A stretch of DNA of 64,000 nt, from assembly GCA_963978895.1 (NCBI GenBank), contig OZ022241.1:17759064-17823063 (forward strand), written 5' to 3'. Below, piece by piece: positions 12,482-64,000 of this stretch (positions within the stretch are counted from its first letter, which is position 1; each line of letters opens with the position of its first letter). The DNA comes from Erpobdella octoculata. Its lineage: Eukaryota > Annelida > Clitellata > Hirudinida > Erpobdellidae. Below the pieces are notes generated by a model. The model worked only from the letters and a program-made list of their open reading frames with translations, was not told the DNA's origin and ran no database searches. The translations under genes were made by a program, and so were the position numbers.

Positions 12482-12982
12482 TTAATCGTCCACATTATTT
12501 AGCAATTTAGATTTTGATCTTTCTAATTTAGAAATTCTTATAAACGATATTATTGGTTGTTCAATTTCTGCAAGATTTTCACTTTGAGATTTTAATTCGG
12601 TTTTTAACTCAGGAATTATAGATTTTAGATTCCACAATAATGCAGAATATTTATTATTAGTTTGATCTGGAATAATAAACGGCAGAGCTACTCTGGACAC
12701 AAACAATTTACTTTGTAGAACAGCAAGAAGATTGTGGCTGCAACAATTATATATAACAGTCATAATATCCATTGATTGGATGGAAATATCCTTGGCTATT
12801 TTCAATTTTTATTTTATTTATATGAGCTTTGTGGTCACCTGTTAAAATTCTTTGAATTATTTGCATTCCTTTATCACTTTCAAAATTTTCTAGAGTTCTT
12901 ATAGTTATGGCGTCAACGATTGTAAGTTTGCATGGATGGTGGTTTTTCAAATTTAGTCCAGTGAGTAAACTTTCGACTATTC
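12482..12982 (-). pseudogene. URGCP/GVIN (very large interferon-inducible GTPase family)-like exon
   Basis: On the - strand an acceptor-like 'aatttttcag' precedes an open segment from about 12982. The upstream frame contains LTIVDAITI. A frameshift near 12790 follows, then a frame with SIQSMDIMTVIYNC, LQSKLF and ALPFIIPD, ending at TAA (12482-12484). The order 'P-MD...IY.C...LQ.KL...ALP..IP' is the signature of the region before the G domain in URGCP/GVIN proteins. The GTPase domain is absent. The frameshift and the repeats on its 5' side suggest a pseudogene fragment, though sequencing error cannot be excluded. Confidence 0.6.
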
Positions 12983-13026
12983 CTGAAAAATTATATATCA
13001 TATGTTTATGATGTTTTTATTATTTG

Positions 13027-16164
<3,138 letters not shown>

Positions 16165-16469
16165 AATCTAGAGTGAGAAACAATTGGAGAAAAACCTCTA
16201 TCAATTCCTATTTATTTTTATAGCGCTATTTACGTGGTGATCAATTGCGCTCGGACATGAGCTGATCGAACAAAAATGTTTAAAATTCACGACGGAAAAC
16301 AGTGAGTGAAGTAGAGTTGGTAAGAGATGCAAGAAGACAGTTCCAGAGATAGGGACCAGAGTAGGAAAAAAGCGTTTAGCAAAAAAATGCTTAACTGTAA
16401 AGATACGAAAGTGACTAAGAGAGAAAGATCGAAAACCAAACTTAGGAGGGATTGGTATTAAGTTAGTTA
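16165..16469 (-). mobile_element. 5'-truncated CR1/L2-like LINE 3' end
   Basis: On the - strand this shares the word 'aacttaatacca.tccctcctaag' with the LINE fragment at about 20710-20735. It ends with 'tagcgctataaaaataaata', a 3'-tail type seen in CR1/L2 LINEs (GCGCTATA followed by short A-rich repeats). Coding content is too short to assign. A MITE interrupts it at 16470. Confidence 0.45.
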
Positions 16470-16970
16470 AGGCGGGCGCATACGAGCAACTAAGTTGTGC
16501 AATTTAGTTGCACAACTAAATTTCTTGAGCAACCTTTGCGCGCACACGCTTAGAGTAACAGTTGGTATTTTTTGTTGAAATTCTTTAATAAATTAATTTA
16601 TTACATTAAATCAAATTCCGTCACAATTTTTTCTTGCAAGTTTTCTATTTTATTCGATAATCAAGTCATAAAACTTTGTGCAAATTATTAAATTATTTTA
16701 TTAAAATTTATCAAATTCATAACAGAATGGCTAGTCCATTTTATTGTTATATTTTTTTTTATAAAAATAACTATTTAACTAATAACAGAAAGACGGGTGA
16801 CTTAAAGTTGTCCAAAGTTTTCAAACGAATTTGAAAACTAAACTAGTTGGGCAACTGAGTTGACAACTTAAAAAGTTGCTCAACTCATGGCGCGCACACG
16901 AGCAATTTGGCTGCGCAACTCGAGTTGCACAACTTAGTTGTTCAATTTTGTTGTTCGTGTGCGCCCGCCT
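16470..16970. mobile_element. PIF/Harbinger-type MITE, TSD TTA
   Basis: Terminal inverted repeats are AGGCGGGCGCATACGAGCAA on the left and its near-complement ending GTGTGCGCCCGCCT on the right. TTA flanks each side (16467-16469 and 16971-16973). The 501-bp interior has further inverted 'gttgcacaacttagttg' words near both ends and no coding capacity. A 3-bp TTA duplication is typical of PIF/Harbinger; family membership is inferred only from this. Confidence 0.8.
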
Positions 16971-16977
16971 TTAGTTA

Positions 16978-17639
16978 CAGCGACGGATCCAGGCGGAGGG
17001 TCCGAGGGACCCGGCCTTCCTTAGACTCATTAAAAAATTTCAACTTTAATTTTTTACATAGCTTGCAACTTCATTTTGTTTGACTGTATCCTGCTGAGAA
17101 TTTATCTTTATTAAATTTACCTCTAAACCATCAGTCAATACTTCTGATATTTGGCAGATACTTAAAAATTTCGGACCTTTTTTACACTAATTCACTGCAA
17201 AATTTATTTCAATCAATATCTGAAAAAAACATTTAGACCTCCATTGTAGATACTGCCAAAAGTTGAAAATGACACTTTCATTTTTCTAAATAAGCTTAGA
17301 AGATTTAACCCTCTACCGTATGAATAAAAAAAGCTTTTTAGTTAAAACTAAAAAAAAAAATTTTCTATGGCTGTTTGGTTGCACATTCAAGGAGAAAGAT
17401 ATAGTTTTAATTGTTCTTTTTTTTTTTAAACTGTCACAGACAAATGCATAATGAAGTCATTTGGCAGTGTTAAGTACAAAATAAGGCAGGAAAATAAAGA
17501 TGCCAAATGGCATCGCAATGCGGTAGAGACTCTCGGCGGCGGCGGCGAGAAGAAAATGTCAGCGGCGGCGGCGCGGTTCGGCCGGCGCACACCTCTACTA
17601 GAGAGTTGAAAACAAGTTTTTACATCAGTAATTATTTGT
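16978..17639. other. Possible hAT-type ends and GC-rich spot
   Basis: At 16978 'cagcgacggatccagg' resembles a common hAT-type terminus. At about 17530-17605 a GC-rich stretch (GGC repeats) ends, on the - strand, as TAGAGGTGTGCGCCGGCC, which is also hAT-like. No matching partner ends or 8-bp duplications were found for either, so they may be remnants of separate elements. No gene is seen. Confidence 0.35.
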
Positions 17640-18520
<881 letters not shown>

Positions 18521-20059
18521 ATCCTTGGCGGGCCAAGCAAATTTTAGCACTTAATATATCAAAATTATGCCATATAAAACAGTTATAAAATAAGACAATA
18601 TAAACAAGAAATAAAAAAAAAACACTTTGATGGTGACTGCTATAAACAGCTTTATTGCGATAATATTCTTTTAACAAAATGTCATAGTTTTTCAGTTAAA
18701 GTTAAGTAGTAAGTCAGTAGAACTCCGCCTTGCTTTTGCAAGCCAGTCCCAAGTCTGGAGAAAGAAGGAGGGAAAAGTTAAAATGATCAAATTATGATCC
18801 ACGACTGGAAGTACTTAGGTGCTTCTGACACAGCCGTTTCAGTCTTAAAACACTTGGTGTAAAGTACTATAAACTATTATAAAAAAAAAGTAAGTAAGTA
18901 AGTATTCTACTGACTTAGTGTCTTAGTTAGCACTAAGACTAATGACAGTCATCCGATTGATTCTGTTCAATTTCAATCTAATGATCCATTCTATTCTATT
19001 GAATGAAGTCTATTTCTAATTTAGTGCAAGCACTGCGAAAAGGTTTTTCTCTAACAATACCGGCAATGTCTACATCAATCCTTGTGGTCTTGTGGTGCCA
19101 AGTCGGATACAAGAAACTTGAGTGTCATCGTGGAGCCTGCTACGAGTATTCGACTTGACATGTTTAATGATGGAGAACGCTGCTTCGCAGACGTAGGTGC
19201 TTCCAAACATTGAGCACAGCTTCAAAGCAAAGGTACGTAAAGTTGGAAAACGATCATGGCTGAACAATTTCCAAAATTCTTCATACATACACTTCTTGCT
19301 CAGCAGAAATGGTTGTCTGCAGCTCACAAAGTTCAAGCTGAAAACTCGGATGTTGATTCTCAGTAGATGCATCCATTGGATTACTGAACAATGCAATGTT
19401 GCCTATAAGGTTCTCGAAATCTGAAAATCTGGTTGAGAATTCGTCGATTAACGTACCAATGATATCAGCATATGAACAAAAATCTGTGTGATCAATCATT
19501 TCAGTAAGTTCAAAACATGATGGAAAGTGAGTTTCATCATTATTCCGCACATTTGTGAGGAATAGATCAAGTTTTTTGCAAAAACTGTAGACATGTCCCA
19601 ACGTGTCGCAATGTTCTGCTGTTTTTCTTGCAATCGCAGATTGAGATTGTTGAGGTAATGGGTTATGTCTGTGAAAAACACCAGCGCACAAAGAAAGTCT
19701 CCATCTGCTTACTTTTCCTGAATGTCTTCACTTTTTGGTATTTTCTCATCACGTAAAAAAGTCAAAATTTCTTCTCTCAGTGAAAAAAATCAAGACAAAT
19801 ATTTCCCAGCGCTCAACCACCGGTCCTCACAGTGTAGTGGCTTTATGATTTCACTATCGCTAAACGGCTTCTTACTTTTTGCAAGTTCAAAAGACACTGT
19901 ATGATGCCAACAAACTTGAAGTACGACCCACAGTTTCTATAAAATAACGGTAATAACCTGTCCTATAGATACAATTGTTTTTCTCAAACTCGGTGGTGGG
20001 CCGATGAAACTGTCCGGCGGGCCGGATCCGGTCCGAGAGCCACCAGTTTGACAACCCTG
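18521..20059 (-). pseudogene. hAT transposase relic (GTF2IRD2/ZBED-like lineage)
   Basis: The - strand fragments at 19691-19070 include ITHYLNNLNLRLQ, NIATRWDMST and, near the C-terminus, GSTYVCEAAFSIIKHVKS followed by TRSRLHDD. This is the hAT dimerisation region found in GTF2IRD2/FAM200/ZBED5-like proteins. At least two frame changes are visible. The element appears to end on the - strand with CAGGGTTGTCAAACTGGTGG at 20059, a hAT-type terminus. The other terminus was not found, although 'ttggcgggccaag' at 18525 may be its inner part. Confidence 0.7.
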
Positions 20060-20639
20060 CCGTAGATTATTGCATTGCTGATAACCATACCAAAGTATTA
20101 CAGCAAGAGCTATAATGGGCAGGTTTAATGAGAGCCAGGCAATCATCGGGTATTGACTGTTTTATTCAATAATCTGATTCACCTACCACTTAAACTTGAC
20201 TGGATCCAAGAGCTGTGATGATCCGGCAACCAGGAATATGTTCAGATGTACAAACGGATTTTGTAATGTTATTCTTTACACTACAAAACGGGTAAAAAAG
20301 ATTAAACCGTTCACTGAGGCAATGCGGATGAAAATTCTAATGAGTTTTCATCTGTGTATCAGAAGTTACATAATAGTCGGCAAAAACTAACAACTCTAAG
20401 AAAAAAAAGAATTAATGCAAGCTCTCACCGATAGTACAAAAAAAAAATACAGAAAATTATTTTCATTTCATTCTTGGATCATTTCATCACCAGCCGAAGG
20501 CACTGGTTAGGAAGGAGGACAATTTCCCATAATAAACGCAGTTTCTCAAAGTTATCCTTGTAGCCATGAAAAAATCTCGCAGCCCAAAATCATAAAAGAA
20601 ATCGAGTTGTTAGAGTTTAGCTTGGACAGTTCTAGTTGT
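20060..20639. other. No gene recognised
   Basis: Unassigned AT-rich sequence between the hAT relic and a LINE fragment. The 64-codon frame at 20196 has no recognisable feature. Confidence 0.4.
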
Positions 20640-21050
20640 GAGGTTAAAACATGGAAGAGTCTTATTTGGACACTCCCACAAAAACGTCTACCAAGGGACC
20701 AGACTTAGGAGGGATTTCTATTAAGTTAGTTAGGTAGAGTGGAGAAGGGCAATTTTTAATTTTAAACATTAGTAGACAAAATTTAAAAATTACCCTATAT
20801 TTAAGAGGAAGCCAGTGCGGAGAAGAAGAAGAGATGGATATTAGATATGATGAGAAAGGTAAGAGATGCAAGAAATTAAGCGTGCCGCAGAAAGAGGATG
20901 AAGGGTAGTGTCAGGAAGACCGTTATATAGAGAATTGCAGTAATCAATTCGAGACAGAATGAGAGAAGAGACTAGAAGTTGTAGAGAAGGATCATCCATA
21001 AGTGGAAGAAATTGCGACGAATGTGGAAATAGCAAGTTTTAGCAACAGAT
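20640..21050 (-). pseudogene. CR1/L2-like LINE reverse transcriptase C-terminal fragment
   Basis: Two frames on the - strand contain SLILSRIDYCNSLYNGLP and then SPHWLPLKYRVIFKFCLLMF. This is the tail segment downstream of the reverse transcriptase catalytic core in CR1/L2-like LINEs (compare SRLDYCN and LHWLP in the intact LINE at 29-32 kb). A frameshift separates the halves and the catalytic core is absent. Confidence 0.75.
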
Positions 21051-21489
21051 AATATTTGAGGAGTTAAAGACAAGTTGAAGTCAAAGAGAAAACTTAAACT
21101 ACGGATTAGAAAAGAAGGAGAAATAGAAAGAAAAGATGGAAAAAGAAGAGAAAATCTAAAATCCCGAGCAACCTTGATAGTTTTTACTAAAATTCTTTAA
21201 TTTAGTTATTTTTAGTTAAACTTTGGTTTAAATTTAAAAAACTAATAAATAGATAAATATTGTAAATAGTGTCAATAAGTTAAAGGTGTAAATAATATAA
21301 CTAGTAACTTGAAGTTAACTTTTGTCAATGTGTCAATCACTGTGCCTAATGCCTATGACAAATACAAATTGCGACAAGAACTATTTTTGGCCTCATAAGA
21401 TATTATAAATGTAGAAACATAGTTGTTGTTGATTGTGTCTTAATAGCAAAAACGTTGAAGACATTAGTTTAGTTTTAAAACGTTATAAG

Positions 21490-58164
<36,675 letters not shown>

Positions 58165-58428
58165 CATTTTTATGAAATAGTCATTTATTATTAAACATGT
58201 AAATATTCGTCAGCTTGATGTATGTACAAATGAAACTGCATAAAAAGCTGGTTCTGCATCAGTCGCTTTGTTAATTGCATTTCTGCACATCTTTGTCTTT
58301 AATACATTTATGATTAAATTATGATTTTGTAAGTTTCAATTAAATTGAACAAGATCAACATTTCTAATTTTTTTATAAAAGGTAACTCGGGTTATGTATT
58401 CAATTGTGTTGACATGTTTGTTTGACTG

Positions 58429-58434
58429 AATAAA
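58429..58434 (+). promoter_or_regulatory. Probable EXOC7 polyadenylation signal
   Basis: AATAAA lies about 265 bp after the EXOC7 stop codon and before the convergent lipin gene. Confidence 0.5.
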
Positions 58435-58904
58435 GTTTTGTAAACTTGCGATACGTATAATGTTATATAAAAAGTACAGCAGATAAATTGGCCACTCAAG
58501 AACTAGATGATGATGATGATGATGATTACTCATTTTATATACCATTAGAGCCACTTAAGTCATAGCAGTTTGTCCGCCTCACACGAATCACATGTCTATT
58601 TTTTCATTGGTTTTTAGAAGCAGTAATTCAAATAAATAGAAAATATGTCAAAATTGGCATCTTCTGGTTGGTGTTTTAAGCAAAAATATGAATTGACTAT
58701 CTGATTTGGTTGCCGGATTTTATCAATTATAGATAACGATCAACATTGATTGATTATCAAATTTTTGAGAAAGAGGACAATTCTAAGGAGTTATTTCACA
58801 AAAGGAATAGAGAGGAGAATGTAAAATTTTGTAATAAAAGAAATATGTTTAAAGAATTAAAATAAATAGACTGTTAGTTAAAATTTGTATCTTCTGTGGA
58901 ATAT

Positions 58905-61900
58905 TTATTTAGAGGAACCAGAGGGAGGCATGGATAGGGTTGATTTGATGGCTTTCTTGGTTTTCTTTGATTGAAGAAATTGCTGGGCATCGATTTCAGA
59001 AAAATTTAAACTGGGATCACGCCAGAAATTGAACAAACTGAACTCCGTGTCGACTGCAACCGATGGAAACACTTGGTCGACTATATCACTGAGTTTGGAA
59101 TAACTGGAAAAATAAAAAACTTTTATGAGCATATTTTATAACCAAACTTAGATCAACTTAAATCTTTCTTCAAATTCATTTTAAGTAATATTTTAATTTA
59201 ACATTTTTTTTCTATATGGAATAAATCATGTGTACCTGAAAGTCGTGAGAAGAAAAAAGCCTTATAACAGAAATGAAATAAAAGTGTTTTACAAAAGATA
59301 AATAGAAGAAGATCCAATGTAAGACAATTTAGGAGCAAGGATGAAATTATTGAGATGGGATACAGAAATAGTTTTAAACCTTATATGAACATCTGAGCAA
59401 ACTGAATATGGATTAAATAAATAAAAAACAAACTTTATGTATATTAAATTCAATTTTGGGTTTTACATTTAATAGAATAACTGAAATTGAGCAATCTACA
59501 AATGGAAAACATTACATTTCAAATGTTTTTATAATAAACTCACGTTGATGAGAATGTCGTAGACTTTTCGATTCGGATCTGCCCTTTTTTGTCAACTATG
59601 AAAATTCTAGATTTTGGTATACCCACTGTTGAATAAGCCCATACATCCTATCATTGATTATTTTAATCATTAAGTTATTAACTTTTAAACAAAAGCAGTT
59701 AAGAGTTATAATACTTCAATTACTAACATTTATTCTGTTCCCGAATCCTGCTGTAAACGGATTTGTAACACAAGAAGGAAAAAGACTCAAAATATTCTTT
59801 AAACATTTTATCTTAAATTCTTCTGGTTTTCTTTCAATAACTTCTCTGAAAATGTTTCAAAGGAACAAAATATTTGTCAAGAAATTTTAAAATCACATTG
59901 AAATATCATGAAGAAATTCAAGCTGTTCAATATTTTTTTTTGTTTCCTCAGACAGCTTTAAAATCATTTGAAAAAAATGCACAAATACTTCTACAAAAAT
60001 ACCAACTTATGGAATGCACTTCTCAATGAGCTGGGGGATAGAAGAAGTGGACCAATTGGCAGCAGATATCCCCCTTGTTTAACACTCCTCAGGTAATCTC
60101 TTGTTAATCTGGACTGGCCTATAGCCCTGGCTGACAGGTACATGAACCTGTACCCATTTTGATGAATGAGGGTATAAAGATTAGCTATTCCTACTTGTGA
60201 CCAATCACTCCAATTGGAACTGATGAGAGGCAAAACTTGACCCAAAACATCTGATCTGAAACAAATTGTAAATAATTTAAAAAAATAACATGAATCAGAT
60301 GATATACATACTTCAGACACATTCACATGGGCAGAGATTTACTGGCATCAGTGGTGCAGCACTTAATAATACATGTACATATAAACCCTTGTTGACATGT
60401 AAACCCTATAATAATAAATGTACATGTTAACCTTTTAATAATAAACCTACATGTAAACTAGAGATGGGAATCGAACCCAAACCGAACTCGAACCCTACTT
60501 TTTACCGAACCCGAACGAACCCATGCTAAATTCATCGAACCTATTTTTTTAAATTTAAATTATGACTATGAAATATTCTTGAAATAAAAATCGTTATTTT
60601 GTTTTCTGTATTTAATATCGTTGTTATTGTTTGTCTTATGGAAGCCTATGCACATCTTTGTTGTTATGTTTACTTTCTTTCTCGCGTAGCTTATTACACC
60701 GTGCGGTCGTGTTGCTTGAATTACCTATTTTGTTGTTTGTTGTATTTATTATATAGAACAACTTGAATAATATGGCAAATACTAATAAGTTAGCAAACGG
60801 TTCTAAATGGAGCAAGCAAGAGCTGGAAAGTTTGTTACAGAAGAAAAGGCACGCTTATTATTATTATTATTAAACAGTTGATAACGCAACATATGTCAGC
60901 AACATGACTATGAGTGAGCAAAGAGCTCAAATGAGTACAAAAACATTAAAAATGTAAAAAAAAATTTAAATACAATATGGAACTTTAATTTTTTTAAATG
61001 TCTTGAATTAATAAACTTTAACTATATTTTAATGCAATTATCATCGAATCTAGCTCGAGCCATAGCTATCCCGAACCCGAACTTTACCAACTAGCGAACC
61101 GAACCGAACTCGAACTGTAAGCACTACCGAACCGAACCCAAACTGTAACCACTAGCGAACCGAACCCGAACTATAGCCACTACCGAACTGAACCGAACCC
61201 GAACTCTTAAATTAGGGTTCGATTCCCATCTCTAATGTAAACCCTATAATAATAATAATAAATGTACATGTTAACCCTTTAATAATAAATGTACATGTAA
61301 ACCCTTGTTGGCATGCTTACGACAAAATGGCATTCATGAGTTTCGAATGTTGGGTCCCTTTCAACTTTCAGAGAGCCAGTGAATATTTAAGGCAGTGTAC
61401 TCAAATATGGAAATCATTGAAAAAAATACTGTGATTGATTCTGCATTTCACAAAACAAAATAGATAAAAAACATAGGTAAGCAAGCCTTTGCAGTTCTTC
61501 TAAGGTTATTAATTTTTAGAATAAATTTTCACTCAAAGACTTTGTGTGAAGTATAAATAGTGTAATTTAAAAAAAAATCTTCAGAATTGAGCAGCCATGG
61601 GAACTGACCCTAAGTAGGGGCTTTCTGCCATTAAGCAATCCGTCTCAATTCCCCCCAAAATAACTGAGCCCTTCCCCCACCTGTTAAAAATTACCAAACT
61701 TTGTGCCTCTTTTTTCTTTAGTAGTTCACCAAACTATTAGTCTAAATTGAGCTGCTTTTTTATTTAATTGATGTTTGAATGTCATCACACTTTAATTTTG
61801 TCCATTATCTAGTATATACAGCATCATTAATGAATTTAACTTAAGTATAAAACTGAACACAAAAATACAACAAACAGTATCATTCAGAAATCATTGTTGA

Positions 61901-63626
61901 ACAATACGATTACTTACAAGTAGCTTCGCTTAAATTGAAATAATTTATTATAAATTTTAACAAATAAAAAACTAAATATCTTTTAAAGAAACCAAAAATT
62001 GGTAGTTTGTTTTTCTACATAAACTTTTTAATTTTTAAAAAGTTTCAATTGATTTTATTCTATAATTCACTCAAATGCTGTCCAATCAATCTGAAAATTA
62101 AATAGAATGTAAAGTCTGCAGCTACAAATAAAACCACAAAATTTCAACTCAATTGGATAACAGAAAGTTGGTTTTTTAAGTGGTAAAGGGTCCCAACACG
62201 TGGCTCAAGCAAACAAGCAAACACGGTGAAGTTAATATAAAGGATTTAAAAATCACTCAATAATATATTAAATGAAGAAATAATTTTAAAAAAAATCACT
62301 TTGTAATCGTTCCATCGATGTCCGAGACAACTATCTTGTCATTCCAATTCCACAAAAAGATACAACAAGCACATTTTGTTGTGCCTTGATATTTTGTTGT
62401 CACTGAAAATGTTACATCATTCATTCCATCGTGGAGATTTAAGGATTCCTAAAAAGTTACTCGTTCGTAATTTTATGTCTAAACAACTGAAGAAATAAGA
62501 AAATACTAACAATCTGCTTGGAAGTTAATTCAAGAGATCTGAACAATTTTTCATGTGGAATTTTCTGACTCTGTGCGGGATTTGTATTTTCTACAGCAGT
62601 AGCACTAAAAAAATTCAAATACATAAAAATCTTTTAGATAATAAAAAAGAATTTTGATAGAATTATTTTTTAAATCTAACCTTGTAGAAATGACTGCTGC
62701 AGATGACAATGCTGGTTGCTGCTGAATTGGAAAAAAAAATTTTTTTAAATGTATTTTATTACAAATACTTTAGATATTGTACAAATATTTTATATATTGT
62801 ATAAATATTTTAGATTTACAAGTAATTTATATGTTGTACAAATATTTTAGATGTTGTATAAATATTTTCGATGTTGAACAAATATTTTAGATTTTGTACA
62901 AATATTTTACAAGAAATATCAATTACTGATGTTTATGATGTTTTAAAACCACCTTAAAAAGTATCAACAGAGCTAAACAAAACAAACACAAAATCACACT
63001 TCAGTAGAACAAAGAGTTTTGGCTCTTAATTCAATCAACCGTTAAATGCCAACTGACCACAACATTACTATCAGAAGGTTTGTCAAGAATAGCAGTCGTG
63101 CTTCCATCGCTTTCATTTCCACTGTCGACAGCCAAACTGGGAGAGGACTTAATGGCAACACTGGTCACGAGAGGAGCAGCAATCGGTTTTTCTCGACTCG
63201 TCCACCAGCCTCCGAGCCATCCTCGTTTCTGCGAGGTAACTTTACGGGGCATGTGGCACTTCAACAGAGATTCTCTCGCAGCCTTTAAAAATTGGAAACA
63301 AAATTACTTATGTCATATAATGCATAAGAATTATATAAAAATTACATATGTTAAATAATGCACATAAATTATATAAAAACATAATAATGCTTAAACTACT
63401 CAAACAGAAGCAATATTACAAATGGAAAATTTATAATGAAAGGAAATTATTAAAAACATTCCTAATAAAACAACATGATATATCAAGTATTTATAATTAA
63501 ATTATTTAATTAAAATAACATAAAAATTATGAATAAATATGAAGTAAATTTCTTACATCAGTTAAAGACTTCTTGAAGACCAGCATGGACATAATCATCG
63601 GTGCAGCAACTGCCCACTTGTAATAT
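58905..63626 (-). CDS. LPIN: Lipin (phosphatidate phosphatase), C-terminal nine exons
   Basis: Lipins dephosphorylate phosphatidate to diacylglycerol and also act as transcriptional coactivators. Exons in gene order: 63626-63557, 63282-63058, 62721-62681, 62604-62511, 62448-62300, 60255-60007, 59845-59728, 59647-59544, 59103-58905. All borders are AG/GT with compatible phases. Visible parts: [12 protein letters not shown]; a tryptophan-containing stretch with [28 protein letters not shown]; the catalytic DxDxT site [62 protein letters not shown]; and FNFWRDPS. The stop is TAA at 58905-58907. The 5' half, including the N-LIP domain, lies beyond the window. Which vertebrate lipin it matches best cannot be decided. 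Confidence 0.95.
60459..61234. mobile_element. hAT-type MITE in a lipin intron, TSD ATGTAAAC
   Basis: ATGTAAAC flanks both ends (60451-60458 and 61235-61242). The inverted ends are TAGAGATGGGAATCGAACCC. Subterminal arrays of 'cgaacccgaac' words lie on both sides, longest at 61060-61205. Inside, at 60771, a short frame begins [20 protein letters not shown] and soon ends; it might be a leftover transposase N-terminus. The element is otherwise non-coding. Confidence 0.85.
61235..62299. other. Lipin intron, no gene seen
   Basis: AT-rich intron sequence. Short 'atgtaaacccttaataataa' type repeats flank the MITE on both sides (60370-60458 and 61235-61310). Nothing else is recognised. Confidence 0.4.
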
Positions 63627-64000
63627 CTACAGAGATGTACAAATCATCTTAAATACCTACTGAAGAAGTTACAGCAATTAAAGAAAGTGATAGAAAAATG
63701 GGTGTTTGCTTTCAGCATGTAGAGGTGTGGATGTTGTGGAGATGAAAGGGAGGAGAAGTATAAAAACTTGGTGAGAATATGTTAAACAGGAGTGCTTGGA
63801 CTGAAGCAGCAGTTTGCTTAGCGTGGAAAAGCAACACTTTAAAAATATATCATGATGATGATACAAAAACTTTAGCTAAATATCTAACCCAATATAAAAT
63901 ATACTTTCCATTTTAAATTAAATGTAGTAATTATGATTACATAAATTGTAATTTTGTATGTTTTCATAGTAGTTGTTTGTATGCCTTGGAGTGATGGCTG
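63627..64000. other. Lipin upstream intron, no exon recognised
   Basis: Beyond the exon ending at 63626 I could not identify the next lipin exon. The small open frame at 63678-63866 has no matching features. Confidence 0.35.

Overview
This is an AT-rich animal nuclear genome window. Two spliced, conserved metazoan genes are recognisable, both with canonical GT-AG introns. EXOC7 (exocyst subunit Exo70) lies on the + strand, with 22 coding exons from 21490 to 58164. The 3' half of a lipin gene (LPIN, phosphatidate phosphatase) lies on the - strand at 63626-58905. They converge tail to tail about 740 bp apart. The organism cannot be named from sequence alone. An intact Gypsy element has integrase upstream of reverse transcriptase (the Gmr1-type order, first described in deuterostomes), and a URGCP/GVIN-like exon is present. 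Both fit an invertebrate deuterostome such as a tunicate, but this is a weak inference.

Layout. 1-15.4 kb is a mosaic of non-autonomous Helitrons, a segmental duplication (about 641-3602 and 9346-10225) carrying a ZER1/ZYG11-like leucine-rich-repeat gene, a piggyBac relic at 8225-9345, and a URGCP/GVIN-like exon on the - strand at 12.5-13.0 kb. 15.4-21.4 kb holds LINE 3' ends, a PIF/Harbinger-type MITE, a Helitron with a 600-bp (TTTA)n tract, and a hAT relic. EXOC7 follows. Its 15.3-kb intron 2 contains a perfect tRNA-like inverted repeat, a Penelope-like element, a two-ended Helitron unit, an 8.4-kb DNA transposon (27020-35405) with two nested LINEs, and a 2.1-kb TIR element. Intron 11 contains the Gypsy element (44767-51475), which splits a 21-bp minisatellite. 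Lipin occupies 58.9-63.6 kb, with a hAT-type MITE in one intron.

Most of the non-coding structure can be read as Helitrons. The recurring blocks start TC-TATATA and end with a short GC hairpin followed by CTAG, and they sit between A and T. Four terminus families are recognised, and no Rep/helicase gene is present. Many long microsatellites lie inside these elements or at their edges. The host genes do not form an operon. Apart from EXOC7 and LPIN, almost every open frame belongs to a mobile element or is broken.

The strongest candidates for something new are: the 8.4-kb transposon, with 8-bp target duplications, long repeated termini and a PIN/XPG-like plus cysteine-cluster protein; the direct head-to-tail Helitron tandems; and the Helitron unit with two 3' ends. 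All protein identifications come from recognising motifs by eye; no database search was run.
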